A stretch of DNA of 51,567 bases from an uncultured bacterium. GTDB lineage: Bacteria; Cyanobacteriota; Vampirovibrionia; Gastranaerophilales; Gastranaerophilaceae. The stretch covers positions 1-51,567 of the forward strand of contig CASDXV010000008.1 of assembly GCA_949285255.1 (NCBI GenBank), in the 5' to 3' direction. Position 1 is the stretch's first letter. Every line of letters starts with the position of its first letter. The translations under genes and the position numbers were made by a program. This document shows, piece after piece, positions 40,901 through 49,236 of this stretch. Under the pieces are notes generated by a model. That model had not been told where the DNA came from. It did not search any database and saw only the letters and a list, made by a program, of their open reading frames with translations.

Positions 40901-41767
40901 TACCGTAGAGTTTTTAGCAAAATAAGGCTCTTTATTTTTTATTTTGTAAAAAACTTCCTGAGCGGTTTTTAGCCGAGTTGTGTTTTGCCTTAAATCTTTT
41001 GCATTTTCATCTAAAAACTTTTCAAAATTTATGTGCGCAGCGCTTAAGTAACCAAGTCTTGATGAGCCAAGCGGGTCTTGAACTATTATAAACTCCTCCG
41101 TGTCATTTTTTATGTATTTTAAATATTCAAAAACAGCAGGTGTTATCTCATCTGCATCATCAACTATTACAACCCTGTAGGGGTTTTTGATTTTTTTATA
41201 AAGGTATTCAAAAATACTTACCTGTCTTAAGTAGTCAAAGGCTCTTAGCTCAAGGGTTTTTAGCTTATAGAGTTTAAGCGCTTCTCTTACCTCTTGCCCG
41301 TAGGATTCTTTTAGGATTTGCTCTCTTTTTTTTATTTCATTTTCATCAAGGGCATTTTGAACAATTAAAGAATATCTCCTTAAAAGCTGGTGCAGGAGGT
41401 TAACTTTAGAATTGTAGCCTTTAAATTCGACATCTTTTATAGAGTTTTTAAAAATATACTGTGATACTTCAAGTCCGCACATGTTGGCAAAAACCGTGGA
41501 GCCGGGGAATTTTATGTTCTCTTGGGCAAGGGGCCAGTTTTTTTCTATAAAATTTCTTGCAAGACCATAAAAGCTAAAAACATTAAGGTTGCCGATGTTT
41601 CCAAACGGAGATAATTTTTTTATTTTTTCGGCTATATTCTTTTTCTTTCTTGCATTTTGCACAAGGAATAAAATCTCCTCGGGTTTTATTCCTTTTTTTA
41701 TCTGCTCAAAGAACTTTTCAACAAGCAGGTCTTGTTTGTTTGAATTTATGGTAGAAAAAATTATCAT
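37985..41767 (-). CDS. Large UvrD/AddA-type helicase with an extra inactive helicase-like half
   Basis: The 1260-residue protein has two helicase-like halves. The C-terminal half (about 635-1255) is a complete SF1A enzyme: Q-motif RDDQKAVL, Walker A AVAGSGKTT near 650, TIHGLALRIL, Walker B VIIEDEAQD, GDVNQAITAT, SIMTLHKSKGDEFDFVFIP and EENFRLLYVGVTRAK. The N-terminal half (about 1-600) keeps SFYGLARNF, a motif II-like YRVVIVDDADEI and III-like IIVQDPLGSSRLGY. It lacks any GKT P-loop, as in AddB/RecC-type scaffolds. I infer a single-chain AddA/AddB-like end-resection enzyme working with the nuclease encoded next to it. It overlaps priA by 4 bp and the nuclease gene by 14 bp. Confidence 0.88.
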   Translation of the reverse strand: MIIFSTINSNKQDLLVEKFFEQIKKGIKPEEILFLVQNARKKKNIAEKIKKLSPFGNIGNLNVFSFYGLARNFIEKNWPLAQENIKFPGSTVFANMCGLEVSQYIFKNSIKDVEFKGYNSKVNLLHQLLRRYSLIVQNALDENEIKKREQILKESYGQEVREALKLYKLKTLELRAFDYLRQVSIFEYLYKKIKNPYRVVIVDDADEITPAVFEYLKYIKNDTEEFIIVQDPLGSSRLGYLSAAHINFEKFLDENAKDLRQNTTRLKTAQEVFYKIKNKEPYFAKNSTVKSFIRRDEMINTTIEQIQELIKLGTKPSDIAVVTPVCDDYLRHCFKKIKQDVFFLSGSEKLNQNKTVGAVVEILKIINSPDKYISPYTLKNILLEVIKPDSDSALKITQGYIEANYEYKEPLLKYLSNLEDEKIKEFLDFIEPHKEQPLSVQLYEICNKYITKTANNQTAILKLNKLAKQIGDFESIFKDDFEKIKLIEQLENTIISENPLSEDEIPQDNIIVSTAQKLIDNEICTKHLFLIDCSNSNWIKQDIGMLYNSWVFQKSWNKNTFELNDNIELTLDRTARIIYKLFLCANEKIYIYSSIYDTLGVENFGAIDRFFTLGSTTKQNPPQKITPRDDQKAVLGYKSGKMAVSAVAGSGKTTIMLALILKLLEGEIIPELKSENIFVLTFMESAARNFKERIKQNYPDMLEMPQISTIHGLALRILKENNNYTFVNLDNDFEITDEAKRREILAKAIIESGLEYDKTELYERALSDFKNDLSSNIKKVKSPSFKRVYEIYQREMRENNLLDYDDLLIYALKLLKENKNVLEYYQNLARVIIEDEAQDSSPVQQELIGLLGAKWGNVIRCGDVNQAITATFSNSDVKGFKKFIKENYNVEMNKSQRCGVKIIDFANNVVKNALKSAPSAFYEIKMEPVEGKNPTNPDAVELKLFKNESDEKTFVANKIKEIKNKYPKKNIGVLLRSNRAIGIWADFLESCAIKTQKNIDTYNSNLAFRATLAIFNFICDFKNKKNLQNSLKTLLEMPVYKDDYEILNFINTNDFLSPKGSKYQLWWDLKYFLLNGSATPMELVLEIGDFYFKNSLEAANIAMLYSIVDNIYKNTKNFEDTVKRMNDISQRVNKSVKFFQEEENKEDGTISIMTLHKSKGDEFDFVFIPELSSDNLGLKIDDIKLKKNTEFIQSVKSTPKTPDELKQEILEENFRLLYVGVTRAKIKLYMTCAKNFKMYNKIKEQKPCEIFEQGGINEHI

Positions 41768-43782
41768 AAAATATCGCTCGGGTCTATGTCGGTTATCATT
41801 TTTATGTCTTGAGGGAGTATTATTTTTCTCAAAAAGCCTAATACGCAGTCGTGGCCTTTTTGAGAGAGTTTGTTTTTAATTAATATATTATACCTGAAAT
41901 CACCTCTTATTTTGCCAATGACACAAGGTGTCGGGCCAAGGATTATTATTCTCTCGTCAAGAGAGAGTTTTTTTATGTAGTTTTCAAGATGCGAAGCTAT
42001 CTCAAGGCAGGCATGTTCCGCTTTAAATTCTTCTTTTGAGCTTACTATAATTCTTATCAATTTTGAATAAGGCGGATAATCATACTCTTGTCTTAACTCT
42101 TTTTCTTTTTCGTAAAAACTTATATAGTCTTGCTCTTTTGCCTTTTGTAAAAAGAGATTTTGGGCATTATAGGTTTGAAAAATTACTTTTCCCTTTTGCT
42201 CGCCCCTGCCTGAGCGCCCCGCAACCTGAGTAAGAAGAGAAAAACCGCGCTCCGAGCTTCGATAGTCAGGGAGGTTAAAACTTAAGTCGGCATTAATGAC
42301 GCCTACAAGGGTGACGTTTGGATTATCAAGGCCCTTTGCAATCATTTGTGTGCCGATTAGAATGTCTATTTGCCCGTTTTGAAACTTTTCAAGAATTTCA
42401 ATATGTTCATTTTTTTTATTCAGACTGTCACTGTCAAGGCGTGCTATAGTCATATTTTCAAATATTTTTTTGGCTATTTCTTCTACCCTTTGCGAGCCTG
42501 TGCCAAAGTTTTCCAGCTCTTCGCTCGAGCAGTTTTGGCATTTTGGATTTCTAACTTCATATCCGCAGTAGTGGCATCTCCAAGAGTTTGTCTGTGAGTG
42601 GTAAATAAGCGGTATGGCGCATTTTTTGCACTCAAGCACTTCTCCGCATTCCATGCATTGAGTATATGTTGAAAAACCGCGCCTGTTTATAAGGAAAATA
42701 ACCTGTTCGCCCCTATCAACGGTTTGTTTTGTTTTATCGATAAGCGTCCTTGAAAAAATGCCAAGATTCCCGTCCAGTCTTTCGCTTTTCATATCAATAA
42801 TGCTTACATCGGGCAGCTGTGCACTGTTGTATCTGTTTTTTAATTCAAACAGAGAATTTGTGTTTTGCGCCTCAAAAAAGCTCTCTACATCAGGGGTTGC
42901 ACTTCCTGCGACAACTTTTGCACCGTGGAGTTTAGCAAGTTCTCTTGCTACTTTTTTGGCGCAGTATCTGGGGTTTGGCATAGTCTGCTTGTAGCTTGTA
43001 TCATGCTCCTCATCAATTATTATGAGCCCAAGGTTTTGTATGGGGGCAAACACTCCCGAGCGAGCGCCAAAGAGGATTTTTATTTCGTTATTTCTGAGTT
43101 TTTGCCAAACGCTGAATTTTTCAGCCTCTGAAATTGAAGAGTGCCAGATAGCAACTTTATCTGCGCCAAAGCGCTTTATTGTGCGCATTGTAAGTTGCGA
43201 TACAAGAGCAATTTCAGGTGCTAAGAAAAGAACATTCTTGCCCTCTTTTATGGTATCTTCAATAAGTTTAAAATAAATTTCCGTTTTGCCTGAGCCTGTA
43301 ACACCGTATAAAAGCGAGTAGTCAGAGTTTACGTGTTTTATTTCTTTATATATTTTTTCTTGCTCGTCACTTAGTTTGTGCTCTTTTAAATCTTTGGTTT
43401 CTTTAAGCGCGGCGTTTTGTTTTTTTGGCTGCCTGTAGTTTTTTACATTTTTTTCAAAAAACTTTTGCGGCAGTGCTGTTTTAAGTACTGTAGGCAGGTC
43501 GCAAAAGTAGTAGTTTGCAACCCATTCAAGAAGTTTTAAATATTCAAGAGAAAAAAGCGCTTCGCTATCAAGTATTTCATCAATATATTTTGCTTTAATG
43601 CCCTCTTCTAAATAGTTAGAAAACCCTACAATATAGCCTTTTATCTTTCTTTTTGGGCCAAAGGGCACACTCACGGGCTGCCCTATTTTAATTATTGAGC
43701 GCATTTCATCGGGTATTAAATAGCTGAATGTTTTTGTTCCGAGTTTTGCAACATCCGTAAGGACAAGGGCGTATTTATACAT
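41764..43782 (-). CDS. priA: Primosomal protein N' (replication restart helicase PriA)
   Basis: PriA recognises stalled forks and reloads the replicative helicase. The 672-residue product has a 3'-DNA-binding N-terminus (VPFGPKRKIKGYIVG), Walker A YGVTGSGKTEIYF, APEIALVSQL, DEEHD box, the two-zinc cysteine cluster (CMEC, CKKC, CHYC, CQNC) near residues 378-425, and the C-terminal helicase motifs GTQMIAKGLDNPNVTLVG and QVAGRSGRG. The start abuts the stop of the small secreted protein gene. Confidence 0.97.
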   Translation of the reverse strand: MYKYALVLTDVAKLGTKTFSYLIPDEMRSIIKIGQPVSVPFGPKRKIKGYIVGFSNYLEEGIKAKYIDEILDSEALFSLEYLKLLEWVANYYFCDLPTVLKTALPQKFFEKNVKNYRQPKKQNAALKETKDLKEHKLSDEQEKIYKEIKHVNSDYSLLYGVTGSGKTEIYFKLIEDTIKEGKNVLFLAPEIALVSQLTMRTIKRFGADKVAIWHSSISEAEKFSVWQKLRNNEIKILFGARSGVFAPIQNLGLIIIDEEHDTSYKQTMPNPRYCAKKVARELAKLHGAKVVAGSATPDVESFFEAQNTNSLFELKNRYNSAQLPDVSIIDMKSERLDGNLGIFSRTLIDKTKQTVDRGEQVIFLINRRGFSTYTQCMECGEVLECKKCAIPLIYHSQTNSWRCHYCGYEVRNPKCQNCSSEELENFGTGSQRVEEIAKKIFENMTIARLDSDSLNKKNEHIEILEKFQNGQIDILIGTQMIAKGLDNPNVTLVGVINADLSFNLPDYRSSERGFSLLTQVAGRSGRGEQKGKVIFQTYNAQNLFLQKAKEQDYISFYEKEKELRQEYDYPPYSKLIRIIVSSKEEFKAEHACLEIASHLENYIKKLSLDERIIILGPTPCVIGKIRGDFRYNILIKNKLSQKGHDCVLGFLRKIILPQDIKMITDIDPSDIL

Positions 43783-44151
43783 TTACAAAAGTTTCTCCGG
43801 AGTGTTTTTAAGATTAGCCTCTATTGTGTCAAAAATTGTTTTTTGTACATATGTTCCGCCCGAAAAATCACTGTTTGACGGGAGAATTTTTATACCCGAG
43901 GTGCTTGTTGTTTCTTTTGATATTGTTGCAATATAGCTTTTATTTGCGGCTTTAAATAATATGTAGCCGTTTTTTGTCTGCATTTCAAGAACTTCGTATT
44001 GCCCCGTGGAGTTAAGGGCGCTAAGTGTCAGAAGATATAGTTTGTCAGCTGCAAGAGGGTATGTTTTGTAGCAGCTTGAAAGCAGTGACTCATCGCAGTA
44101 TGCGCCAAGGGTAATTAATGACATAAGCACTGTTAAAATAATTTTTTTCAT
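43783..44151 (-). CDS. Small exported protein of unknown function
   Basis: The ATG at 44151 overlaps the polA stop (TAATG) and follows a GGAGGGAGG stretch, giving 122 residues; a longer GTG-type start at 44169 is not needed. It has a signal peptide (MKKIILTVLMSLITLGAYC, about residues 1-19). The mature part is about 100 residues with alternating strands (YEVLEMQTKNGYILFKAANKSYIATI). The NGYILFKA pattern recalls small periplasmic or lipoprotein domains, but no family is clear. It is oddly placed between polA and priA, coupled to both. Confidence 0.8.
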   Translation of the reverse strand: MKKIILTVLMSLITLGAYCDESLLSSCYKTYPLAADKLYLLTLSALNSTGQYEVLEMQTKNGYILFKAANKSYIATISKETTSTSGIKILPSNSDFSGGTYVQKTIFDTIEANLKNTPEKLL

Positions 44152-46811
44152 TACTCTCCCTCCCTCCAAGTTTTAGCAAATTTTGTATCCACTCTAAGCG
44201 GTACTTTTAGCGGTTGATTAAGCTCCATTGCTTTTATTGTAAGATTTTTTACCTCATCAAGTTCACCCTTCGGTACTTCAAGTACAAGTTCATCGTGCAC
44301 CTGAAGAATGATTTTAGATTTAAAGTTTTTAAGTTCTTTGTGCAATTTGACCATTGCCATTTTAATCAAATCTGCACTTGTACCTTGCAGAGGGGCATTT
44401 ATTGCCGCACGTTGCGCAAATTCTCTTATTTTTGCATTTCTTGAATTAAGTTCTGCTCCAAGGTAGCGTTTTCTGCCGTAAAGTGTTTCAACAAAGCCCT
44501 CTTGATGAGCTTGTATTAAGGTGTTATTGATATATGTATTAATTTTAGGATATGTGGCAAAGTATTTATCAATAAACTCTTGAGCTTCAAACGGGCTTAT
44601 GCCAAGGGTTGAAGATAAACCATATCTTGTCTGGCCGTAAATAAGCCCGAAGTTTACGGCTTTTGCCTTTCTTCTCATTTCTTTTGTTACTTCATTTTTT
44701 TCTACTTCAAATATTTTTGAAGCGGTAATGAGGTGAATATCTTCATCGTTTGAAAAAGCGTTTATAAGTACTTCATCACCTGAAAAATGCGCAAGCAGTC
44801 GAAGTTCGATTTGCGAGTAGTCGGCTGAGAAAATGTATGAGTTTTCTCTGTCTGTCGGCACAAATGCTGCTCTAATGCGGTTAGAAAGCTCTGTTCTTAT
44901 TGGTATATTTTGCAAATTAGGGTCAGAGCTTGACAGTCTGCCTGTGGTTGTAACTATTTGATTAAAATGCGTGTGAATTTTGCCGTCTTGTTTAACAAGT
45001 TTTGGAAGATTATCGATATATGTGGTCTTTAGCTTCATAAGCTGCCTGTGACCAAGAATATCTCTTGCTATCTGGTGTTCCTCCGCTAAGTCGTCAAGAA
45101 TTTTAGCAGAGGTGGAAAAACCCGTTTTATTTTTTTTGCCAGGTTTAATTTTTAAAGTATTAAAAAGTATCTCTGCTACTTGTTTTGGAGAATTGATATT
45201 AAAAGTTGTTCCCGCCTGAGAGTATATTTTTTCTTCAAAATCAAGAATTTTTTTATCTATTTCAACACTTAAACTCTTCAGGTAATCACTATCAAGGCTT
45301 ACACCCGTATCTTCAATATCTTTTAGAACATACGCAAGAGGAAGCTCTGTATCGTCAAGGAGAGTTTTTTCTTCTTTAGATAGAGTATCCCTGTAGAATT
45401 TATGCAACAAAAGCATATTCCTTGCAAGTTTATAGTTGTCATTTTCATCGGGTATAAAATTAAGATAGTTTTGAATTTGTGATATTAAATCGTGCTTTCT
45501 TGATGAGTCTTTAACATAGCTTGATAACATTAAATCATCTATAACGCTTTTTGGACTTATGTAGTTAAGTTCATTTTTTATGTCATATACCACCTTTTTG
45601 ATGTTTGGATTATTTAGAAGATTTATAACATCCTCATCATCCCTGTTTAAATTTATGCAAGTATTATCACAAGCTATATATATTGAATTAGGCATATCTG
45701 GGGCGGATAATACCGCAACGGTGTCATTATCTTTTATGTTTTTAAGGAAATTTTTCGCTTCGTTTTTAGAGTCGATTTTTATAAGTTCATCTTCTCTGTT
45801 TTCTTCTTGTGTGCCAAAAAGTCCAAGCTGGATATTATCTTCTTTTGTTTTTACAAAAGAAATTTCTTTATTTTCTTTTTCGTTGCAGCTTGTTTCAAAA
45901 GGCAGGAGAAGTTTGTCCAGATTTTTTACAAAGCTGTAGAACTGCACTTTTTGAAAAAAGTCAATAACTGCCTGTTTGTTTGGTATTTCAAGACATGTTT
46001 TTGAAAAATCAAAATCAATATCGACATCTTTTTTTATTGTTGCAAGAAACTGTGACATATAAGCAGAGTCTTTTTGCTCTATCAGTTTTTCTTTTATAGA
46101 TTTTTTTGTAATGTTGTCGATATTTTTGTAGATATTGTCTAAATCTCTATACTCGCCTAAAAGCCATACTGCTGTTTTTGCACCTATTCCTTTAACTCCC
46201 GGAATATTATCTGAAGTATCGCCGCAAAGAGCCTTGTAGTCAACAATTTGCGTGGGCTCTACTTCCATATTTTCTATAACTTTTTGCCAGTCGTAACTGT
46301 TTAGAATACCTTTTTGAGGGATTAAAACCTTTATTGCCCCCTCTTTATCAACAAGCTGAAAACTGTCTTTATCTCCTGTTAAGATATAGGTATTATGCCC
46401 CATAGCCTTTGCTCTGCTTGAGATTGTGCCTATAATGTCATCTCCTTCAAAGCCTTCTTTTGTATAAACAGGGATATTAAGAGCTTTTAGCCCCTCCATA
46501 ATAAGGGAGAGTTGCGAGCGAAGAGTATCAGGCATGGTTTGCCTGTTTGCTTTGTAGTCTTCGTATTTTTCCAGTCTGAAAGTGTGTCTTGATACATCAA
46601 ATGCCACGGCTATAGAGTTTGGACGGATGTTGCTTCCGCCTTTTGAGCTTGGAGATAAAAGGTCAAAAATAGCTTTAAAAAAGCCATATATTGCCCAGGT
46701 CGGCTGGTGCTCTGTCGTTTGCATATTTGTTCTCTCAAGAGCAAAAAACATCCTGAAAGCAAGAGCGTGCCCGTCAATTAAAATTAAAGTCTTTTTATCC
46801 TCGCCCCTCAT
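44151..46811 (-). CDS. polA: DNA polymerase I
   Basis: Pol I fills gaps and removes RNA primers. The 886-residue product has an N-terminal 5'-3' exonuclease (to about 290: LIDGHALAFRMFFAL, GFEGDDIIGT, TGDKDSFQLV, CGDTSDNIPGVKGIGAKTA) and a full polymerase domain (SADYSQIELRLLAHFSGD, RRKAKAVNFGLIYGQ, LQVHDELVLEVP). The middle 3'-5' exonuclease domain has lost its D-x-E catalytic pair (VAVLSAPDMPNSIY at that site), so proofreading should be absent. GAGG precedes the ATG. It heads the repair operon with priA, helicase and nuclease. Confidence 0.97.
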   Translation of the reverse strand: MRGEDKKTLILIDGHALAFRMFFALERTNMQTTEHQPTWAIYGFFKAIFDLLSPSSKGGSNIRPNSIAVAFDVSRHTFRLEKYEDYKANRQTMPDTLRSQLSLIMEGLKALNIPVYTKEGFEGDDIIGTISSRAKAMGHNTYILTGDKDSFQLVDKEGAIKVLIPQKGILNSYDWQKVIENMEVEPTQIVDYKALCGDTSDNIPGVKGIGAKTAVWLLGEYRDLDNIYKNIDNITKKSIKEKLIEQKDSAYMSQFLATIKKDVDIDFDFSKTCLEIPNKQAVIDFFQKVQFYSFVKNLDKLLLPFETSCNEKENKEISFVKTKEDNIQLGLFGTQEENREDELIKIDSKNEAKNFLKNIKDNDTVAVLSAPDMPNSIYIACDNTCINLNRDDEDVINLLNNPNIKKVVYDIKNELNYISPKSVIDDLMLSSYVKDSSRKHDLISQIQNYLNFIPDENDNYKLARNMLLLHKFYRDTLSKEEKTLLDDTELPLAYVLKDIEDTGVSLDSDYLKSLSVEIDKKILDFEEKIYSQAGTTFNINSPKQVAEILFNTLKIKPGKKNKTGFSTSAKILDDLAEEHQIARDILGHRQLMKLKTTYIDNLPKLVKQDGKIHTHFNQIVTTTGRLSSSDPNLQNIPIRTELSNRIRAAFVPTDRENSYIFSADYSQIELRLLAHFSGDEVLINAFSNDEDIHLITASKIFEVEKNEVTKEMRRKAKAVNFGLIYGQTRYGLSSTLGISPFEAQEFIDKYFATYPKINTYINNTLIQAHQEGFVETLYGRKRYLGAELNSRNAKIREFAQRAAINAPLQGTSADLIKMAMVKLHKELKNFKSKIILQVHDELVLEVPKGELDEVKNLTIKAMELNQPLKVPLRVDTKFAKTWREGE

Positions 46812-46850
46812 TTAACCTCGCTATTTTATTCCCGACAAGTATATTTTACC

Positions 46851-47858
46851 TTAAAAATCATTCTTTGTAATAAGTTTTACGTTATTTAAAACAGTCAGCT
46901 CATATGGTTTTTCATCTTGCATTGGTATGAGTGATTGAACCCAATTAAGGGTTATCGGGAAATTAGGAACCTCAGGCATTGTAAGCTCATCGTAGGGTAT
47001 AGGCTGCCCTGTTGTTTCATCGTTTTTTGGAAAATCATTTTTCCACTGCTCGTCAATCAAGCCTTGCTTATTATTGATTTCTTCTTTTATTTTTTCTTCA
47101 ATCTCATTTAGCATATTACTTGCAACTGTGCAATCAGTAGCGTTTGCGCTAAATATTCTTAAATAATTTAGAGTATTTGCATTTACTTGCGGACTGCACT
47201 GTTTGGATAAATCAAAGTTTGCTTCTTGTGCGCAGATTAGGTTATAGTTTTTACCGTTAACATTTTTTGAAATTATTGTTGTATCTGCCTTGCAGCCTAT
47301 ATCAGAGAAAATGTAAGAGCCGTCATCTTTTTTGATACCCGCAAATATAAAATACCCATATGAACCTGTTTTTGTTTTTATCTTAAATTCGCTGCCGCTT
47401 TTATCTGTCATTAGCGTATCAAGCTCTATTATTTCCCCTGATTGTTTATCTGTTTCAATCTGCGGGGAAGTTTGAGCGTATGAGTTTGCTTCTATTTTCA
47501 CACCGCCAACACCTACAAACCTCAGAAAATAAACGGGACTCATTAGTTTTGTCGAGATTTTTACTTTGTATACGTTGTTACCTTCGTCTTTGTACTGGGC
47601 TGATACAATCTGAGCATCTCTAATTGTATCAAATTTTGTCTTGTAAAGGTTAAAAAGTTCTTCACTATCATCATTTAGGGTTTCTCTGTATCTTGCAACC
47701 GAAGCCAGGGCTGTGGTTTCTGTTGCTCTTTGCAGCTTAATGCGATTAAGGGTAATATATGCCATATCTATACCAAAAGCGCAAAAGGCAAGAAATGCAA
47801 CACAAAAAACTGCCACCATAATTGATATATCTGCTCTTTTTTTTGTGCCCCATCTCAT
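46851..47858 (-). CDS. TadG-like pilus/secretion protein
   Basis: The 335-residue protein starts with a short basic segment and one membrane helix (ISIMVAVFCVAFLAFCAFGIDM, about residues 11-32). It is followed by AYITLNRIKLQRATETTALASV, the typical TadG/Flp-assembly N-terminus (V.D.ax...r..lQ.AaDaAALA). The large outer domain is mostly beta and unlike anything I know. It lies 3 bp after the TadE-like gene. The other tad/flp genes (ATPase, secretin, prepilin) are not present, so this is a partial locus. The gene ends about 40 bp before the polA ATG with no terminator. Confidence 0.8.
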   Translation of the reverse strand: MRWGTKKRADISIMVAVFCVAFLAFCAFGIDMAYITLNRIKLQRATETTALASVARYRETLNDDSEELFNLYKTKFDTIRDAQIVSAQYKDEGNNVYKVKISTKLMSPVYFLRFVGVGGVKIEANSYAQTSPQIETDKQSGEIIELDTLMTDKSGSEFKIKTKTGSYGYFIFAGIKKDDGSYIFSDIGCKADTTIISKNVNGKNYNLICAQEANFDLSKQCSPQVNANTLNYLRIFSANATDCTVASNMLNEIEEKIKEEINNKQGLIDEQWKNDFPKNDETTGQPIPYDELTMPEVPNFPITLNWVQSLIPMQDEKPYELTVLNNVKLITKNDF

Positions 47859-47861
47859 AAA

Positions 47862-48542
47862 TTAAGCTCCATCCCCTGTTTGATTAGAGTTATTTTCCTG
47901 TTCTTGTTTTATTTCATCAACATAATCATCCCAGATATCTTCGTGGTCTTTATTCCATTTGTTTTTGTAGTTATTGTAGAGATTTTGAGCCCTTGTTTCA
48001 AGGCTATTTAAACCTGCTTGATTATATGCGCTAAAATCATTGGTTAGTGAGTTGTTATTTATATCATATGAATTTGGTTTAAAAAGAGATTTGTTTGCTA
48101 TAGAAACGCTTTTAAAATAAAACTTCTCAGGTACGGCACTAAAAAACATATTTACAAGCTTGAAAGCATAAGTGTAGTTATAGGTTGCAATGCTTACAAG
48201 AAAATCATCAACCTCAAGGGTTTCAACCTTTAGGGTATTTGCATAGGGGACTTTTCTTGTGACTAATATGTCATAAGTGTTGTTTTGAATTTCTTCTCTT
48301 ATGGTGTTTTGTGTTGTACTATCCGTTTTTTGCGCGGAAGAAACTATACCTACGGCACGATTTAGGGCAGAGTTAAGTTCAATACCCGTATTTAGACCAT
48401 AGGCAATTTCTGTTAGAAGTCCTATTATACCTATTAAAAAAGGGAAAAATAAAACAAGCTCGACAAGATGCTGAGCCTTTGAGTGTTTAAACCCAAAGGC
48501 TCTTGATATCTTTAAAGTTTTAGTCGTCTTCTTTTGGCCCAT
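47862..48542 (-). CDS. TadE-like pilin-family protein
   Basis: The 226-residue product has a basic N-terminal 20 residues, then the TadE-type segment SKAQHLVELVLFFPFLIGIIGLLTEIAYGL (about residues 20-50), in which the invariant Glu of type IV-like pilins is kept. The rest is exposed and rich in Asn, Lys and Asp, with a helical C-terminus (YNNYKNKWNKDHEDIWDDYVDE). It overlaps the lipoprotein gene by 23 bp and precedes the TadG-like gene by 3 bp. It probably forms a minor pilin or surface fibre with that partner. Confidence 0.8.
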   Translation of the reverse strand: MGQKKTTKTLKISRAFGFKHSKAQHLVELVLFFPFLIGIIGLLTEIAYGLNTGIELNSALNRAVGIVSSAQKTDSTTQNTIREEIQNNTYDILVTRKVPYANTLKVETLEVDDFLVSIATYNYTYAFKLVNMFFSAVPEKFYFKSVSIANKSLFKPNSYDINNNSLTNDFSAYNQAGLNSLETRAQNLYNNYKNKWNKDHEDIWDDYVDEIKQEQENNSNQTGDGA

Positions 48543-49236
48543 TACCTTTAACCATAAAGCTGTAAGATAAATCTTTATAGTCTGCTTTTATCGGATAAAC
48601 TCCGGGGTCTTTTAAAAACATATAGAAAAATCTGTTTTCTCTTGGTGCAACAACTGCTGCATTGTTAATTACGTGTTTACTTATACCCTCAACAACAGTG
48701 CTTATTTGTTTGTATGCCCCGTCATCCGTGCTTACGTTAGACGGCTCTGCTGTAGGACTTGTTTGATTTAGTCTTTGGTAGTTGTTTGCTATTGTTGCAA
48801 AACTGCTTAGAGTGCCTGAGGCCTGTGACATAGCTGCAAGAGCTCCTGCTTGCGAGCTTTGATAAGCGCCAAGGTAATTTGAAGAGCTGATTATCTCAAC
48901 AGGTGTTTCATTTGCACTCAGTACAAAATCTTTTGTATAAAATACATAGTCATTTGTGTTTGAGTTGTTATTTATTTGTACGTATGCAACTAAAACATCA
49001 GGAACAGGAGTTTTTGATACCCCTACTCTCATTGAAATGTCTTCCTGTTGAGAGGTTTTGTTGTATGTTGAGAAGTAGAACATTTCATCAGTTTGAATCA
49101 TGGCTGAATTTTTTGCGTCAAAATCTTCGCCAACATAAGAAAGTGTAGCACATCCGCCTAATGCCAGTGCGCTGATTAAAAGCGCACTAAGCATAAAGCA
49201 GGTTTTTTTAAATCTATTGACAATTAGCCTTTTCAT
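48520..49236 (-). CDS. Predicted lipoprotein of unknown function
   Basis: The 238-residue product has a lipoprotein signal (MKRLIVNRFKKTCFMLSALL..., lipobox LALGGC with Cys29), so it should be anchored to a membrane by lipid. The mature part has alternating strands (MFYFSTYNKTSQQEDISMRV, PDVLVAYVQINNNSNTNDYVFYTKDFVLSANETPVEI) that suggest a small beta sandwich, then an Ala/Ser/Gln stretch. AAAGGAG stands 9 nt before the ATG. It overlaps pnp and the TadE-like gene by 23 bp each and is likely part of the same surface apparatus as the two pilin-like genes. Confidence 0.82.
   Translation of the reverse strand: MKRLIVNRFKKTCFMLSALLISALALGGCATLSYVGEDFDAKNSAMIQTDEMFYFSTYNKTSQQEDISMRVGVSKTPVPDVLVAYVQINNNSNTNDYVFYTKDFVLSANETPVEIISSSNYLGAYQSSQAGALAAMSQASGTLSSFATIANNYQRLNQTSPTAEPSNVSTDDGAYKQISTVVEGISKHVINNAAVVAPRENRFFYMFLKDPGVYPIKADYKDLSYSFMVKGNGPKEDD

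Noticed and set aside
45580-45939. 119-codon plus-strand frame within polA
   Set aside because: Antisense shadow; Ser/Phe-rich composition follows from the Glu/Lys-rich coding strand.
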